64,000 nt of DNA from Acridotheres tristis. Lineage: Eukaryota > Chordata > Aves > Passeriformes > Sturnidae. Both the position numbers and the translations under genes were made by a program. This document shows, in pieces, positions 49,530-62,066 of the stretch (positions are counted from its first letter, which is position 1; every line of letters begins with the position of its first letter). The DNA lies in NCBI GenBank assembly GCA_037013685.1, contig CM072919.1, forward strand, positions 33,915,820 to 33,979,819, given 5' to 3'. The notes under the pieces are model-generated. The model saw nothing but the letters and a program-made list of their open reading frames with translations, searched no databases and was not told the origin of the DNA.

Positions 49530-49700
49530 GATCAAAAAACCCCAAACAACAAAAGAAAATACCCAGACAAATAAACCCCCACCATAAATAAAAAAATTCT
49601 CAAAACCAAACCAAATCAAACCAACTGACAAATAATCAATTAAAACCAAATTAAAACCAAAACTCAAAAAAACCCCAAACCAAACCAAAGAACTGACCAG
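49530..49700. repeat. A/C low-complexity tract
   Basis: Nearly G-free. It is built of aaaccaaacc, aaaaccccaaac and attaaaacca units, a degenerate (CCAAA)n-type simple repeat. A minus-strand frame across it is an artefact of composition. Confidence 0.85.
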
Positions 49701-51367
49701 AATATTCTTGCTTTCACATGGTCTTAGCTGATCCATCTAGACAGCTGTATGATGATTGATTTTTTAAATCTGCATTCAGATGGAAGCAAATATCACTCTC
49801 CTTGCACAATCTTTGAAGCACAGTGTGTAACCTTAGCGATATACCCACTTCAAGCAGTTTGTCAGAAGGCAGTATGGAGGTAGGATCTACGTAGAGGAAA
49901 CAGTGTTGCAAGAAAAGACAATTAAAATGGAATCAGTTTAAGTTTTGAAAGGATTAGAAAGAAATGGAATTTCACCTCTTCGATCACAAGTTTTTCCTGT
50001 CAGAAACATTTTGTAAGCATATAGCATAATTTCTCTTCAGCCTTGGTGAATCACACAAGTGTCTCATGCTTCTTCCCACCGCCACATTAAAAGTAGGAGT
50101 GTACAGAAACACTTCTCAGTCTTCTCAGTCCTGTTTCACTGGGAAGAGAGTCTTTGTGAAAGAAACAATACATTGACATAACTATTTCTTTCCTCCCAAA
50201 AAACTTTTCAGTAATTTTGTCTCAATACAAGTGCTCGAAAAGTTTTCTGTATCTTTAGGAGGGGCCACTACAAAAGAAACTGAACTACAAAAGTTCTGAA
50301 ATGAGCCATTGTTTCTGGTTACTCTGCTCTTGTGTCAAAGTAACTGGCAATACTTGACCTGATGGTTGTGTGCAGGAGCAGATCTGCATTATCCTGGTGC
50401 ATAGGGAGAATCAGTTTTCAGTATGATCATTAAACAGGGCTCACTCGAGCACCTCTGCAAAACCAGTCCAGTGTCTTGAACACCAGGATCCAGCAGGAAA
50501 GAGAAAACAAAAGTTTACTGACATCTCTAAGAATTGTGTGCCTAGAAGTCATCAGCCTGAGTGCATTTTTATCTCTGTATCTCAGCAAAGAACTAGACAG
50601 GTGGGCCAAAGGATGGGAATGGCTGGCTTAGAATAGCTCAATTGTCTTGGTGACTGTGAAACTGCTTGACTTTAAGTATTAGATGTCTTACTGAGACTCA
50701 TACTGACTAAAGCTCACAAGCTAAGTGAATCCTTAGCAGTTTTCAGGTGAAACAAAATCTGGGAGGAGTGAATGAATGCCAAGTGGTTGTGTGGCCATTC
50801 AGAGGGACCTTGAATTTCATAGTTACTGTAATAAGTGTGGCTTGTGCAGGCCCTGTGTGAGTGACACCAACACATCTAAGTAGCAAACTGTCAGCTTTTA
50901 TATGAAGGCATAGGGGCAAACCTTATACTGCCATTGCTTATTCTCATCAGCTCACTGAGAAACTCGGAAGTGAACAGAGCTCAACTCAGCAAGAATGCTA
51001 GGACAGGATTCTGTTCTTGTGACTGTAGCTCTCAGTTCAGGGCAGAAGATTCCAAGCTTCTCTTGATCAGCTGCCAGGAAATACATCACCTTGGGTCATG
51101 CGGAACATAAGAGCTTTCATTTGGCTACACAAAAAAAGTTTTCTGAAGAAAAAGAGAAGACAGAGAAGGGGGGGGTGTGTGCTGGAGCACATTTTGCAGC
51201 TGTGGAGAGGCATTGGCCCTGAAACTGCAGTGAACTTCTAGTACGAGACTACCTTCATGCATGCAGATGGTACATAGCCTATACAAATGGCACTGTGCAT
51301 GGTAAAAGCAGACAGTTGGTCACAGACCTCACAACATCAGGGTTAGATGCACATTTGCATGACCAGC
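49701..51367. other. non-coding, no feature seen
   Basis: No repeat family recognised. A run of nine G lies near 51169-51177. Confidence 0.5.
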
Positions 51368-51934
51368 TGTAGAGGGTTAGCCCCAGTCCAACACAGCCAC
51401 TCACTCATTTACTCCCCACTAAGTGGAAAGTGAAAGGGCATCAAAAGGGTAAAGGTGTGAAAACTTAGGGGTTGAGATAGAGACACTTTAACAGATAAAA
51501 CAAATGCTGTTCTACCAAGCAAAGCAAATCAAGGAATTTTTTCACTGCTTTTCAGAGGCCAGGTGTTCAGCCTTCCCCAGGAAATAACAGTTGTTCCAAA
51601 TGCTAACACTATAACCTTGGACATCCCTTCCTTTCTCCCTCTTTTCCACCGTTTTTATTGCTCAGCATGGTGTATGGAATATTCCTTCTGTCAGTTGGGG
51701 TCTGCTGTCATGGCTGTGTCACCTCAACTTCTTGTGCTGGAAAAAGTTGTTCTTGTGCTCCCACCCTACTTGCTGTGGTATAGTATGACAGAGAAGTTCT
51801 GACTTTGTGCAAACATTGCTCAGAAATAACTAAAGCGCCATGTTACCAACAATTTTTTGGTCACAAATCTGAAATATTGCACCATACTAACTGCTGTAGG
51901 GAAAATTAACTTAATCCCACACAAAACCAGTACA
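51368..51934 (-). mobile_element. ERV solo LTR, minus strand
   Basis: 567 bp. On the minus strand it starts TGTACTGGTTTTGTGTGG and ends CTAACCCTCTACA, so the ends are TG...CA. Between them, on the plus strand, are ccagtccaacacagccactc, gggttgagatagagacactt, gtatggaatattccttctgt, cattgctcagaaataactaa and gggaaaattaacttaatccc, in the same order as in the split LTR at 35012-36646. The flanks CCAGC and CCAGT match at four of five bases, a possible 5-bp target-site duplication. Confidence 0.8.
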
Positions 51935-52399
51935 CCAGTAGTGGCAGCCTGGAATTAATCTAGTTACCCAGAATCCAAGAACAGAGATTTCTTGAAGTAT
52001 GAACAGGCCTCCTTCCCTTTGACATCACACTCAACACATGTTCTTTTATTTGCTTTAACTGAGAATTTCAGCAGGTTTCTGCACAAGCTTTAATGTGATG
52101 TTTACCTAGTTCAACAGGGACAGTTTTCCCTGTGACACAAAACTGCGCTGCTGTTTCTTCCCCATGGGTGAATGGTGTGCTGTCACCACGGAGTAAGGAC
52201 TAAGAGTCTACCTGGTCAACCTACTGGTAGATGGCTTTATCTGACAAATATTCAGAGTTGTGCCTGTCAGAAATAATCTAGCTTGACAACACACCACCCA
52301 CCACTGTTTGGATGGATAGCAGATCTAAAGGAGGATTCATTAAACAAGGCTCTGTCCATGATAAATATTGTTTCATTTTCTATTCCCGTCTCTGCTAGC
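51935..52399. other. non-coding, may include the 5' end of the next CR1 copy
   Basis: No clear match to a family. The CR1-like text becomes recognisable only after about 52400. Confidence 0.4.
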
Positions 52400-53144
52400 A
52401 TTATTTCTTGTTTTGAGAGATGGGGTCTCCTGGAGACTGAGGGGGTCTGTCTGTCCAAGAAGGGAAAGAGCACCTTAGGCCATAGGCTTGCCAGGCTGGT
52501 GAAGAGGGCTTTAAACTCAAGGTGTCAGGAGATGGGAACTTCTGCCCATTCCACTCCAACCAGTTTGATGTCAGACGTCAGAGGAGATCCCAGAGTCTGG
52601 AGTGGGATCACAGGTCAGGAGGAGAACACCTGAAAATCCACAAGGAATTCCTGACACTCCAGCCAATTATTTGGCTTCACTGGGGACCAAATATAAATGC
52701 CTTTGTGCAAACACACAGAACATGGGGAACGAACAAGAGGAGTAAAGGATGTGGGATGTGCGCCCGCTTGCAGAGCCAGAATCTTATTCTATATCACTGA
52801 CATGTGAAGGGATGCCTCCATGAATGGAGGAAGATACAGGCTCTTCAGGGAGCACAGGAAGGGGGCACAAGGGCAGGAAGTGACAGGACTTCAAGCTGAA
52901 GGAGAGGAGTTTTAGATTAGAGGTTAGGAAGAAGTTCTTTACCGTGAGGGTGGTGAGGCACTAAACCGGTGCTGCCTAGAGAAGCTGTGGATGCCCCATA
53001 CCTGGGAAGGCTCAGTGCCAGGTTGGGTGTGGCTCTGAGCAACCTGGTTTAGTGGAAGGTGTCCCTGCCCATGACAGGAGCGTTGAAATGAAATGATTTT
53101 TAAGATTTCCTCCAACACAAAACATCCTATGATTCTATGATGAA
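52400..53144 (+). mobile_element. CR1 LINE, 5' part of ORF2 fused to the 3' end
   Basis: The left half matches the CR1 region before and at the start of ORF2: ccaagaagggaaagagcacc, caggctggtgaagagggct, ttaaactcaaggtg. Next come the endonuclease start (cacagaacatggggaacgaa, ggatacaggctcttcagg-like) and the ITE-type segment atcttattctatatcactga. At about 52870 it passes directly into the 3' UTR (ttaggaagaagttctttacc, gtgagggtggtgaggcac, agaagctgtggatgccccat, gagcaacctggttta). It ends with the avian tail tcctatgattctatgatgaa. Nearly all of ORF2, including the whole reverse transcriptase, is missing. Confidence 0.85.
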
Positions 53145-56100
53145 TGAACATACAGCAATTTTTTTGGGGGTGCTGTTCCTGCCTCCCTGCTGCAGTTTTG
53201 AACCTGATTAAAATGCTTCTAGCAAGTCAGATGAAGCAGACCTGGATGTGGGAGACAGGAAGTTTCCTGAGAATTCTACAACAGGTAATGTATTTCCATT
53301 TTGGTGATATCAAAGAATTCAGCAATTCTTTTCCTACTTCTCCTACTATTATTACTTTCCCCAATAGGGTCAGGAGCTGACCATAAGATTGGATTTAACC
53401 TTGGATGTGACAATACAGAAGCATGTCCACCACAGTCCAACTGTGCTACATCACAAGTGGCCTTAGTTGTAACTTCATCTTCAGTATTCTTGGGTCCAAT
53501 TGTTTCCAAACTATGCTCCAGCCTCCCTTTAAAGCCCACAAAAGGGGGCAAGAGAATCCTCTATTTGGAATTTTTATGGTAATTCCTCTTTTATACATTA
53601 TCTCTTCTTATCTTCTTACCTGGTTGCAGGAATGTACAGATGAAAATACCACTGTAAATTCCTTTGAGGTGGTCTGGTAATGTGACAGTCTGGGAGTGCT
53701 GCCATCCTCCACCCATTCCTGACAAACTGACAGCAATGTCAGGCCTGTTTGATTTCAGCTGATAGCTGAGGGATGTTATTCACCTATGTTGCATCATAAA
53801 AATGAGCTCACACAATCTATCCAGAGCAAATAATCAATGTGCTATTTTATATTTACAAAGAAGCACAAGGCTTAAAAATGAAAAGAGTAAAAGTAAAAAA
53901 ATCCACAATCATGAAAACCCACAAGGGAAGACACAGTTTGCTCACTGCAGGAGTTCAATTCTCCAAGCTTGTGGTAGGGATTTTGTTTGAGCATAACTGC
54001 TTTTGTGAATCAGGCAATCACATGATGCAATAAGCAAAAGAGTAAATCAGTTCAAGCAGTGATGTACCTTATAATTAAGCAATGCAAGCAACCTAAAATG
54101 GGACCCACATGAAATTGTAGCGCCATCGAGCAATAACTCAATCACAGCTCTGTATCCAAAGTGGTAATCATGTGGAAAAGGTTGTTTAATTATTAAGCCC
54201 CTCAGTTTTGAAATTCCTAGTAAGACCTGGGCAAAGTTTAAATGCCCTGCCAGAAAACAGAACTACTTTCCAGTTAGTAGTTTCCCTTACTGTTGAACCT
54301 GTAGAAGACACTTTTATCTTTCCTGAAGCCCCAGGAGATTCTGTTTTCTAAGAGTGTCTGTGTCTTTGCTCTGAAAGCCTTCATTTTAAAAGGAGGAACA
54401 CTGTGTTCCTACCCTTTTTAATCCTCTCCAAAAGCCCATCTAGTCTCAGAAGCTGACAAAGGAATCCTACCACTGTATTTCACAATCTTTCCTAGGGAAA
54501 AAAATACCTAACTCTTATCTTCTGCTCTGTGGAATCCCTTTTCACAAACAGAGCTGTTTTAGACTTCTTTGTGATCAAACTAACTCCTTGCAAAATTAAA
54601 AGAAAAGCTTTTGTGAAATAAAATTTCTTTTGTGATTGAAAATATTTTTCTTCTAGAAAATGGAAGCAGAAACGAGCAATAACATTTTAAACCATTAGCT
54701 TTTATCTATAGCATTTTCTGCTGAAGATTTTGATTTTCAGGTGGTTTTGACAGAAAAGTGTGAGGTTTAATTTTTTTTAGTTTAACATTTCTTGAACTAT
54801 GTGAAAATTGAACCAAAAATAATTTGAAGAAAAAAGGAAAAAAGCACAACCAAACTAAAGTAAGGAAGTCCTTTTATAGAGACTATAATGAAAGATATTA
54901 TCATCATGTGGGTTTTATTTCAATTATCTTTTCTAGGGCTAAGGTTTAGCACCATTGTCACAAATTGCATTTATTTCCTTGGAAGTTAAGTTCTCATTAG
55001 TGTTTGCTTGGTAGATGCTGCTTCATTTTTTTCAGTTTCTGCCTTCTGTGATATTTTGAGCTATAGCCTCCATGAAGTCAGAACTCTCATCTCAGCTGCA
55101 TCACAGGGAGTGTCCTTTTTAGACGGCTAAATATATCACCATGACTTGAATTTTCTTCTGGGATTTGTGAATTGAATAGATGGGGTTCTCCATTCCCTTT
55201 GGCTGACATACAATTGAGAAACTTTGACCTTTACCTGCTGAGCACTCATTTCCTTCTAGCCTGACAATAATTCAGTCCCAGAACTGTAATGAGATTTCCC
55301 AAACTTGTTTGTCTGCTAATTACATAATTTTATCCTATGCTGGGAGTCAAAGAGGGAACTGGTCACCAATTATCCATGACATTTCTGCTGTTTTTCTGTC
55401 CCAAAGTGACCTGACATGTCCCACTAATCTTCTCCTTGGGTCTTTGGGAACCCTACACCATATTATTCTGTACTTTTCCACTAATATATGCTGTAGGAGA
55501 CAAATGTAATGAAACCCAAGACCTTATGGGAGGGTGAGGTACTATTTTTAAACTGTCTCTAAGTAGGTTAAAGCTTGGCACTTACACTTTCACATCCAGT
55601 CACCGGCACCGAGAGGAGTGTGCCCAGCTGCTCCAGCTAAGATAAGTGATGTATGGCACACAGGACAATAGGTGCTTACTCCTGAGTCTCCACGGTGTCT
55701 CCTGGGCTTGTTGTGGTAGGTTCTTGGATTAACTGGTTCCCGTATGCTTCACGAATCCTCAGCTATTTTACATTGACGCTTACTTGAACCTTCATGAACA
55801 AGATAAGCCCATTGTCCTTGTTTCCTGATTTTTAGACAATTTTAAGAGTGCAGTGTGTTCTATTGTGGAGATAGGAGGAAAAGAATCAGCATAGGATATG
55901 CTATAACTGTGTTGCCACCTTTCCTTAACAAAGGTGTTGGTGACAGGTCATACATGGGCTCTGACCTTATGAGAACACTCATTTTCTGGGGTCAGTTCAA
56001 AACTGGGTCAATTCAAAAACACTGGTTTTCTAGTGTTTAGCAGTTAGACTGTTTTTTCCTAGGTCCTTGGTTACCAATACAATCTGTTTATGTTAATCCT

Positions 56101-57906
56101 CTTCTGCTGTTTCTTGGGTGCATGCACACATACACAAGTGTGTACAGACACATTTTTAATAGTTATCTTTCAAACCAATTGTTCTCTTTCTGTTAAAAAT
56201 CTTTTTAGAATGACCTCAAAACCAGTACTTCACCATGGAAGCCAGTAATTTTTTTCAGACCTTCAACCTTAATCACCTCCAAAAATACAGGATACTGCCA
56301 GGATCTGAGAGTCAGAGGACTCCCTTTTTAAGACACTAGTAGCACAGAAGATAATGATTTTTATTCTTTTGACTAGGAAAATCTAAGCTTTTGTAAGGAT
56401 GAAGCTATATGAAAAGGAACTAGTCCTGTTCTGCAAATCATTTCCATTACCATGTCACCACCTTAACAAATATTGACTCTATCAGCATCCTTTTCTGCAG
56501 TCCCTGGGAAATGAGATCAGCTCTTTAGAGACAAGTGGTCTTCTCTGGGTATCCACACATTCTGATTGACAGGAGAGATACCTAGCCATATCAATTTTAT
56601 TAGTCAATGGATGAACATGGCTCAGTCTAGGCAAGATTTCCCTTGAGGTGCAAACCAAAATCCAGTGTCTGGCTCTGGTCTGGCCTGACATGGGCAATGG
56701 AATCCCACTTGCTCCTTGAAGTCTCTGTTCAAGAAAATTTCCCATCCATGCACGTTCAGTATTTTGGTGTTATCTCTGCATAAACAAACTCCTAAGACGA
56801 TCATATGGGACTGACACCTTGTCTAGTGCAACAACATTAAAAATCACATTTCTCATTTGAAAGTGAAAGGGCACTTCTAGAGAAACCTGGTCGTGTGCTT
56901 GGAAACCTAGCTTTCCTTGTTCCTGCCTCCATCACTTAGTGAGTTGGGATAGATAGATAGTAGATACACTACTGTTCTTCTCAGGGTCAAACTTCTTTCA
57001 TGCCCTCCTTGGTAATGATCTCAACACTTCTACTTGACCTTGCTGATGAACTTCAGGTATCTGTGTTTGTGGTATGATGCAGTATTGTTAATATTAGACC
57101 TGCTGGTTTGTATTAGGAGCAAGAGTTAACGCTACACTCATTTCCAGACACTTGTGTTCAAACTCTGCTCCTGCAGAAAGGTGATGACTTTCTTGTTTTG
57201 CTTACCTTTTCTCTTCATGCTGTAAGACTGTCCTCATGGGTATATCTTTAGAAGGAGTGAAAGAAATACATGTCCAATAAATTTTCAATAAATGAATAGG
57301 GCACTTTGAAATCACTTCTGAATGCATATAACTGGCAGCAGACTTTTAGTGCCTTCCAGAGTTCAATTTCTAGTTTTTATTTAATTTTCGAGCAATAGTG
57401 CAGTCTCACATGGCATAGAGGAAAAGGCAAGTGTATATTCATTCAAAGTTAGCTTATAAAGTAATTTTGTGACACAGATAGCTCCAAGAAAAAAAAAAGT
57501 GTGGAGAAGATTAATTCAGTTAAGTCTCTCACCATTTCAGATTGAAGGCGAAAGAAATCCAAACATGCACCAATTTAATATAATGTCAATTCCTCGAAAA
57601 CTCTCCTGAGTAGATTCTTTATTTCCTAGTAGAGATTCTTATTACAATTAGTCTCTCATGAAAACTTAATAAAATTTAATTCTCCTCTAACAAGCCAACA
57701 ATTTCTATGAAATTAATCAAAACTTACCATATGAGACTTTTACTCCTGTGTTACTTGAGGTTAAAACTTGCTGATGGATTAGAAAGTCATGGAATGGATA
57801 GACAATACCAAATGAATGTACAGGTGGATTATATATGCCCTATTTCCATGTTTAATAACTTTCATTCTCTCATACTCCTTTGGGGTCTGAATCTGTTTTT
57901 CAGGCA
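53145..57906. other. 4.8 kb non-coding, no element recognised
   Basis: Near the left end are two acceptor-like signals (cctccctgctgcag at 53195, ctttccccaatag near 53369) and a donor-like ACAG|GTAATG at 53285. These would frame an 89-bp exon, but the support is weak. A short (GATA)3 lies near 56951. Confidence 0.4.
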
Positions 57907-58050
57907 GGTTGCTTAAATATGTGCCTAACCACAGAGCCCTAAATCACTACATTAGTGTTTTTTACTATTCTATTGTGATACCTGGACAAGGAACTCTCTG
58001 AAGTTGGAGTTTAATCCAAAGTATAATTATGGTAAAGACTAAGTGAGAGG
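57907..58050 (-). repeat. copy A of a 145-bp dispersed direct repeat
   Basis: It matches 60256-60400 in the same orientation at about 85% by eye, from ggttgctt.aata to actaagtg. Shared blocks include cagagccctaaa, gtgtttttt.ctattct and agtataatt.tggta. The reverse complement reads into a G+C-richer segment to about 58290. The family is unknown, possibly ERV 3' sequence. Strand is a guess from copy B, which abuts minus-strand pol. Confidence 0.85.
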
Positions 58051-60255
58051 AAAAGAAATTACAATTTCTTTCCAAAAAGAAATTTCTTTCAAAAAGAGGA
58101 AGGCCCAGCAGGGAATTTGCCACCATTCCCAGGCAGCTTGGAAATGTGAGAAATAACACAAATGGAATAGAAAAACAAAGTTTTCTGAGTGTTGGCTGAA
58201 GCTGACTTTGAACAGACAAATGGGCCAAGCCTGAAGCAACACCAACCAAGCCTCTCCAGCTCATCTCCCCCAAGCCCAGCATCCCGTGGCAGACAGTCTC
58301 AGAAAGTGGGTAAATGACCTCACTCTTACTCACTGTTACTGGCACATCAAGAGGGAGCTTGGACAGAGGCATTTGTGTTTATACGCAAAAATAGTGACCT
58401 GCTTTGTTTGTGTGCATGATCTGGCTGATAAATGCTGTCATTTGAAGATTAAACATTACAAAAGGAGATTAGGTGAGAAATGGCATGTAGCTAATTAGTG
58501 AAAAGCATGTGAAATTAAAATGCAGATGAGTATGTATGGAATACTGCTTTTATTTCACAGATTCATATTTGCTCATGATTAAGTATTCAAGTTATTGAAT
58601 CCTAAAATGCTTTGACTGTCAACACAGGACATTTTCCTCTTTAGATTTGCATTTTCCGAATATTCTCTAAACACAGTAAATTTTCTCATTTACTTTGTTA
58701 CTAATTTTTAGCAAAGACTGATTATAGAGGAAGGCCCTGTATAAGAGTTAAATTGACAGATCATGTTTAAAATCACATAATTTCTGTTCAGGGAAACTCA
58801 TCATATGAGATGTTCAAGCTTAGAAGAACTAATTTGGATTCAGCACACATGCACTAATGGAAGTGTCGAAGTCCAGTTATTTCAGACTATTAAGCTTAAC
58901 TCTCTAGTGCTTTAGCTTAAATCTAAATGTGTGTTTTGGCCACACTTGTCCATTATTCATCATATTTAGTTGTAAGAACTTTATTAAGGCTATTCATTTC
59001 TACTGGCCAGTAGACAGTCACCCATTTTGTGACTGTTTAATATGGTCACAGCTGTGTTCCACTGACGTTTTACAGTATTGTTAAATCTTCTCCTTTTTAT
59101 TAATGGTTTCACTTACATGAACTGGACATGAGGAAGATTTGAAAATTAAAAGTAGAAAATAATAAACTATTTTTTAATCAGTTCCAGCTATAAGAATCAT
59201 TACATGGTTAGACTAAATCCTTGGAGTCTGACTAGCTGTTATAGCCCCTGAAGACAGTGGGATAATAATGCAGGTCTAATAGATGTGGTGTAAAAAATAT
59301 GCCAGTGGGAGAAGAATCAATAAAAATGCAACATTTTTCTCCATTGCATTGATTTGCACACAAAAAAAGAGTACTTGCAGCCAGCGAGATGAAATGAAAA
59401 GCTATTGTATTGTCAGAAAGCTGTGCTAGTTGCTGAAGAGAGGAAGTCTTAAAGAAATACCAGAAGGAGAAAAGATTATGGGGACTATGACATATGATCA
59501 ACTGGCAATGCAAGGATGAAGGAGAAAAAGGGATGGTAGTGGAGCCCCATGGAGAGAAGCTGATGAAAGAACAATGTGATGTATTAGGCTGTGGATGCCC
59601 TGTTAAATGGGTTCTCTCACTGCATTGTATTCCTTGTGTTTCATTGTGCAATGCAATGCAAGAATCTCCAACATTGCTACCTGCATGCAACCTTGATCCC
59701 ACAACACTGTGGCGCTGTTGATTCACTGACACGGAATGGTTCAATAGAAGAAATGTCAGCCAGTAAATGCAGGAAACAAGCTGGCTGGATACTTTTATGC
59801 ATGTGACATTACAAGTTATTTTTTACAGTTTTGCTAAGGTTAAAAAAAACCAAACCAACAAACACATTCTAAGGTGACATATATATCTATTTATTGTGCA
59901 TTACACAGATTTCTTTTCAGGTACTGCTATTCCCCTCATCTCATTTAGTAAATGCACTCTACCTAGGAATTTGCTTCATACATGTTTAGGTTTCTTGTCA
60001 AAGTGAGGCAGTGGAGATCAATTTCAAAACCGAAATAGGAAGGTATGATGATTCCTGAGTTTTCAGATTGCATCTAACTACCATGGTCTCTTCAGAAACA
60101 TATGAGTGTAAAGAGCATAATACTGTAACAGCCTAATTTGACAGCATCTGCATCACACCTAAGGGTAATTGCTCTACAAGTATCTGAAGTATCTAAAGAT
60201 AAGCACTATAGCGGCTTCTCCGCTCAACTACAGCAGAGGAGAATGAGAAAATAGG
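58051..60255. other. non-coding, possible repeat next to copy A
   Basis: 58051-58290 may belong to the same unknown element as copy A, since a minus frame (57965-58372) runs through both. A 170-codon minus frame at 59232-59744 starts at TTG and is unrecognised. The remainder is featureless. Confidence 0.4.
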
Positions 60256-60400
60256 GGTTGCTTTAATACGTGCTTAACTTCAGAGCCCTAAACCATTACT
60301 TGAGTGTTTTTTGCTATTCTACTGTGATAACTGGACAAGGACGTCTCTGAAGTGTGGGGTTTAGTCAAAAGTATAATTGTGGTACAGACTAAGTGGAAGC
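60256..60400 (-). repeat. copy B of the 145-bp dispersed repeat
   Basis: Partner of 57907-58050. It lies about 70 bp beyond the point where the retroviral reverse-transcriptase sequence breaks off, so it may be later sequence of the same provirus after an internal deletion. Confidence 0.85.
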
Positions 60401-60471
60401 AAAAGCTTTGTGGGTGCCTGGCTTTGGCCAATGTCAAATCATGACAATTTTGGTAGAGAATGTAGGAAGTT

Positions 60472-60808
60472 GATTCCAGGTGTACTACACGCCTCTCCAG
60501 GTGAAAGCGAACTGAGGCCTGCACTCTGCTGCCAGAGGAATGGAGGAGAATGCATTGGCGATGTCAATGGTGGCGTACCACTTGGCTGCCTTGGACTCCA
60601 GCTCGTACTGCAGTTCCAGCATGTCTGGCACAGCAGCGCTCAGCGGTGGAGTCACCTCATTCAATGCACGATAGTCCACAGTCAATCTCCATTCTCCTTC
60701 AGATTTACGCACAGGCCAGATGGGGCTGTTGAAGGGTGAGTGGGTTTTGCTGACCACCCCTTGGCTCTCCAGCTCACAGATCATCTTGTGGATGGGGATC
60801 ACGGCATC
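60472..60808 (-). pseudogene. ERV pol fragment: N-terminal reverse transcriptase
   Basis: The minus-strand frame (stop at 60485-60487) shows the start of a retroviral reverse transcriptase: VVSKTHSPFNSPIWPVRK, then WRLTVDYRALNEV, then KWYATIDIANAFSSIPL. The last carries the motif A aspartate. It ends in CRPQFAFTWRGV followed by TAG, and retroviral similarity fades about ten bases later. The fingers and palm up to motif A are present. The YxDD box, thumb, RNase H and integrase are absent, so the copy is inactive. The type is a bird ERV; ERVL-like (class III) is my best guess. Confidence 0.9.
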
Positions 60809-61290
60809 TCAATTCGTCCGGTACTGCCGGCGGTGCACTGTTGAGGTAGCAATTGGCACCTGTTGTTCTTTCACCCTGAGGAGTCCCACTGCAGATGGGT
60901 TTTCTGATAGCCCAGGCAGGGTGTTCAACTGCTTAATGCCCTCTGCTGCCACAGCAGCTATTCCAAAAGCCCACCTGAGTCCCTTTGGGTCTTTGTAATA
61001 GCCGTTCCTGAGGAAGTCTATGCCTAGGATACATGGTGCCTCTGGGCCAGTCACAATTGGATGTTTCTGCCACTCTTTCCCAGTCAGGCTCACCTCAGCC
61101 TCCAGCAAAGTCAATTCCTGCGATCCCCCTGCTCCCCAGCAATGGAAACAGGTTCTTTCCCCCCATGTCCCGATGGTATTAATGTACACTGTGAACCAGT
61201 ATCAACTAACGCCTCATATTTCTGTGGCTCTGATGTGCCAGGCCATGCGATCCACACCATCCAAAAGATCAAGTTTCCCATGCCTCTCCC
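60809..61290 (-). pseudogene. ERV pro/pol junction with aspartic protease remnant
   Basis: The active-site triad DTG is encoded at 61195-61203 in the context ALVDTGSQCTLIP. A frame change between about 61115 and 61150, in a G-run region, separates it from the downstream part (SQELTLLEAEVSL, IVTGPEAPCILGIDFL, including the late protease ILG-type motif). That part runs on in the frame of the reverse transcriptase but ends at an in-frame TGA at 60809-60811. Another stop lies upstream of DTG near 61295. The protein order (protease then reverse transcriptase, minus strand) is that of a retrovirus. This copy is broken by at least one frameshift and two stops. Confidence 0.85.
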
Positions 61291-61676
61291 TGGCTAGAGG
61301 TAGGGCCCCTCTATCCCTGGATATCATTCAAAATTGGAGCTACTTCCCTTCTGGTTGAACTCCCTCTCTCTCTGCTCGAGTTTCCCACTAGATCACAGCT
61401 TTCAGCATCCACATTCTCCAGGGTGAGCACCTTTTCTTACAGGCTGCAAGTGGATCTCTGCATCCCTCCATGCACTTCATGAATTACAGGGAAACTGTTA
61501 TATTATAGTCCTCACCATGGCTTGCAAAACAATCTCAGCTCCAGCATTTGGAGCACCTCCTCCTCCCCTTTCTCCTTTTCACCAACCTTAGTGTTGCCAT
61601 GATTTGCCATGTGGGTACACAGGCCATGCCAGAGCTTGATGAAAAGAATAGCCTTCTCTGCTACCAGAGGGCCATC
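61291..61676 (-). mobile_element. probable upstream ERV sequence
   Basis: Continues 5' of the protease on the minus strand. The frame 61832-61512 contains a plausible viral-type segment (AEKAILFIKLWHGL), but I could not assign gag domains and saw no CCHC zinc knuckle. The region is limited on the right by an A15 run (61677-61691). Confidence 0.4.
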
Positions 61677-61691
61677 AAAAAAAAAAAAAAA
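61677..61691 (+). repeat. A15 homopolymer
   Basis: Fifteen consecutive A at the right border of the ERV sequence. Confidence 0.95.
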
Positions 61692-62066
61692 TAAGCCAAG
61701 TAGTCCACAAATGATATAAATCATGGAATAATGAAATAGTTTGTTTAATAGATTAGATTTAACATCATGGGTGATAAAGCTTTTAAAAATACGTTTATAC
61801 ATTTTAGTTATTATAGTAGTAGTGCTAATCATAGTGCTCTGTTTTTTCCAATGCTTTTGACAAATAATAAGTCTGTTAAGGAAATCTTTATAGTTCTAAG
61901 GGGAGAGAGAGATGTTGGAGTCAGTAAGTCTGAAGTGTCTCCGAATTCTTCAGAGAGAGATCAGAATGCAGGGATTGAATTAAAGCCTTTGGATGGATTG
62001 AAATATGTTAAGCCACTCACATATAAGTCAGAGGTGAAACTTTAGGTTTTAGCATGAATGAGCAAG

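Noticed and set aside
53301..53582. 93-codon plus frame with a signal-peptide-like leucine run followed by a cysteine-containing segment
   Set aside because: The frame begins at TTG with a stop just upstream and no ATG. The leucine run is a C/T-rich simple stretch (ttcctacttctcctactatt).
59232..59744. 170-codon minus frame
   Set aside because: It starts at TTG, has no recognisable domain and no promoter or splice context.
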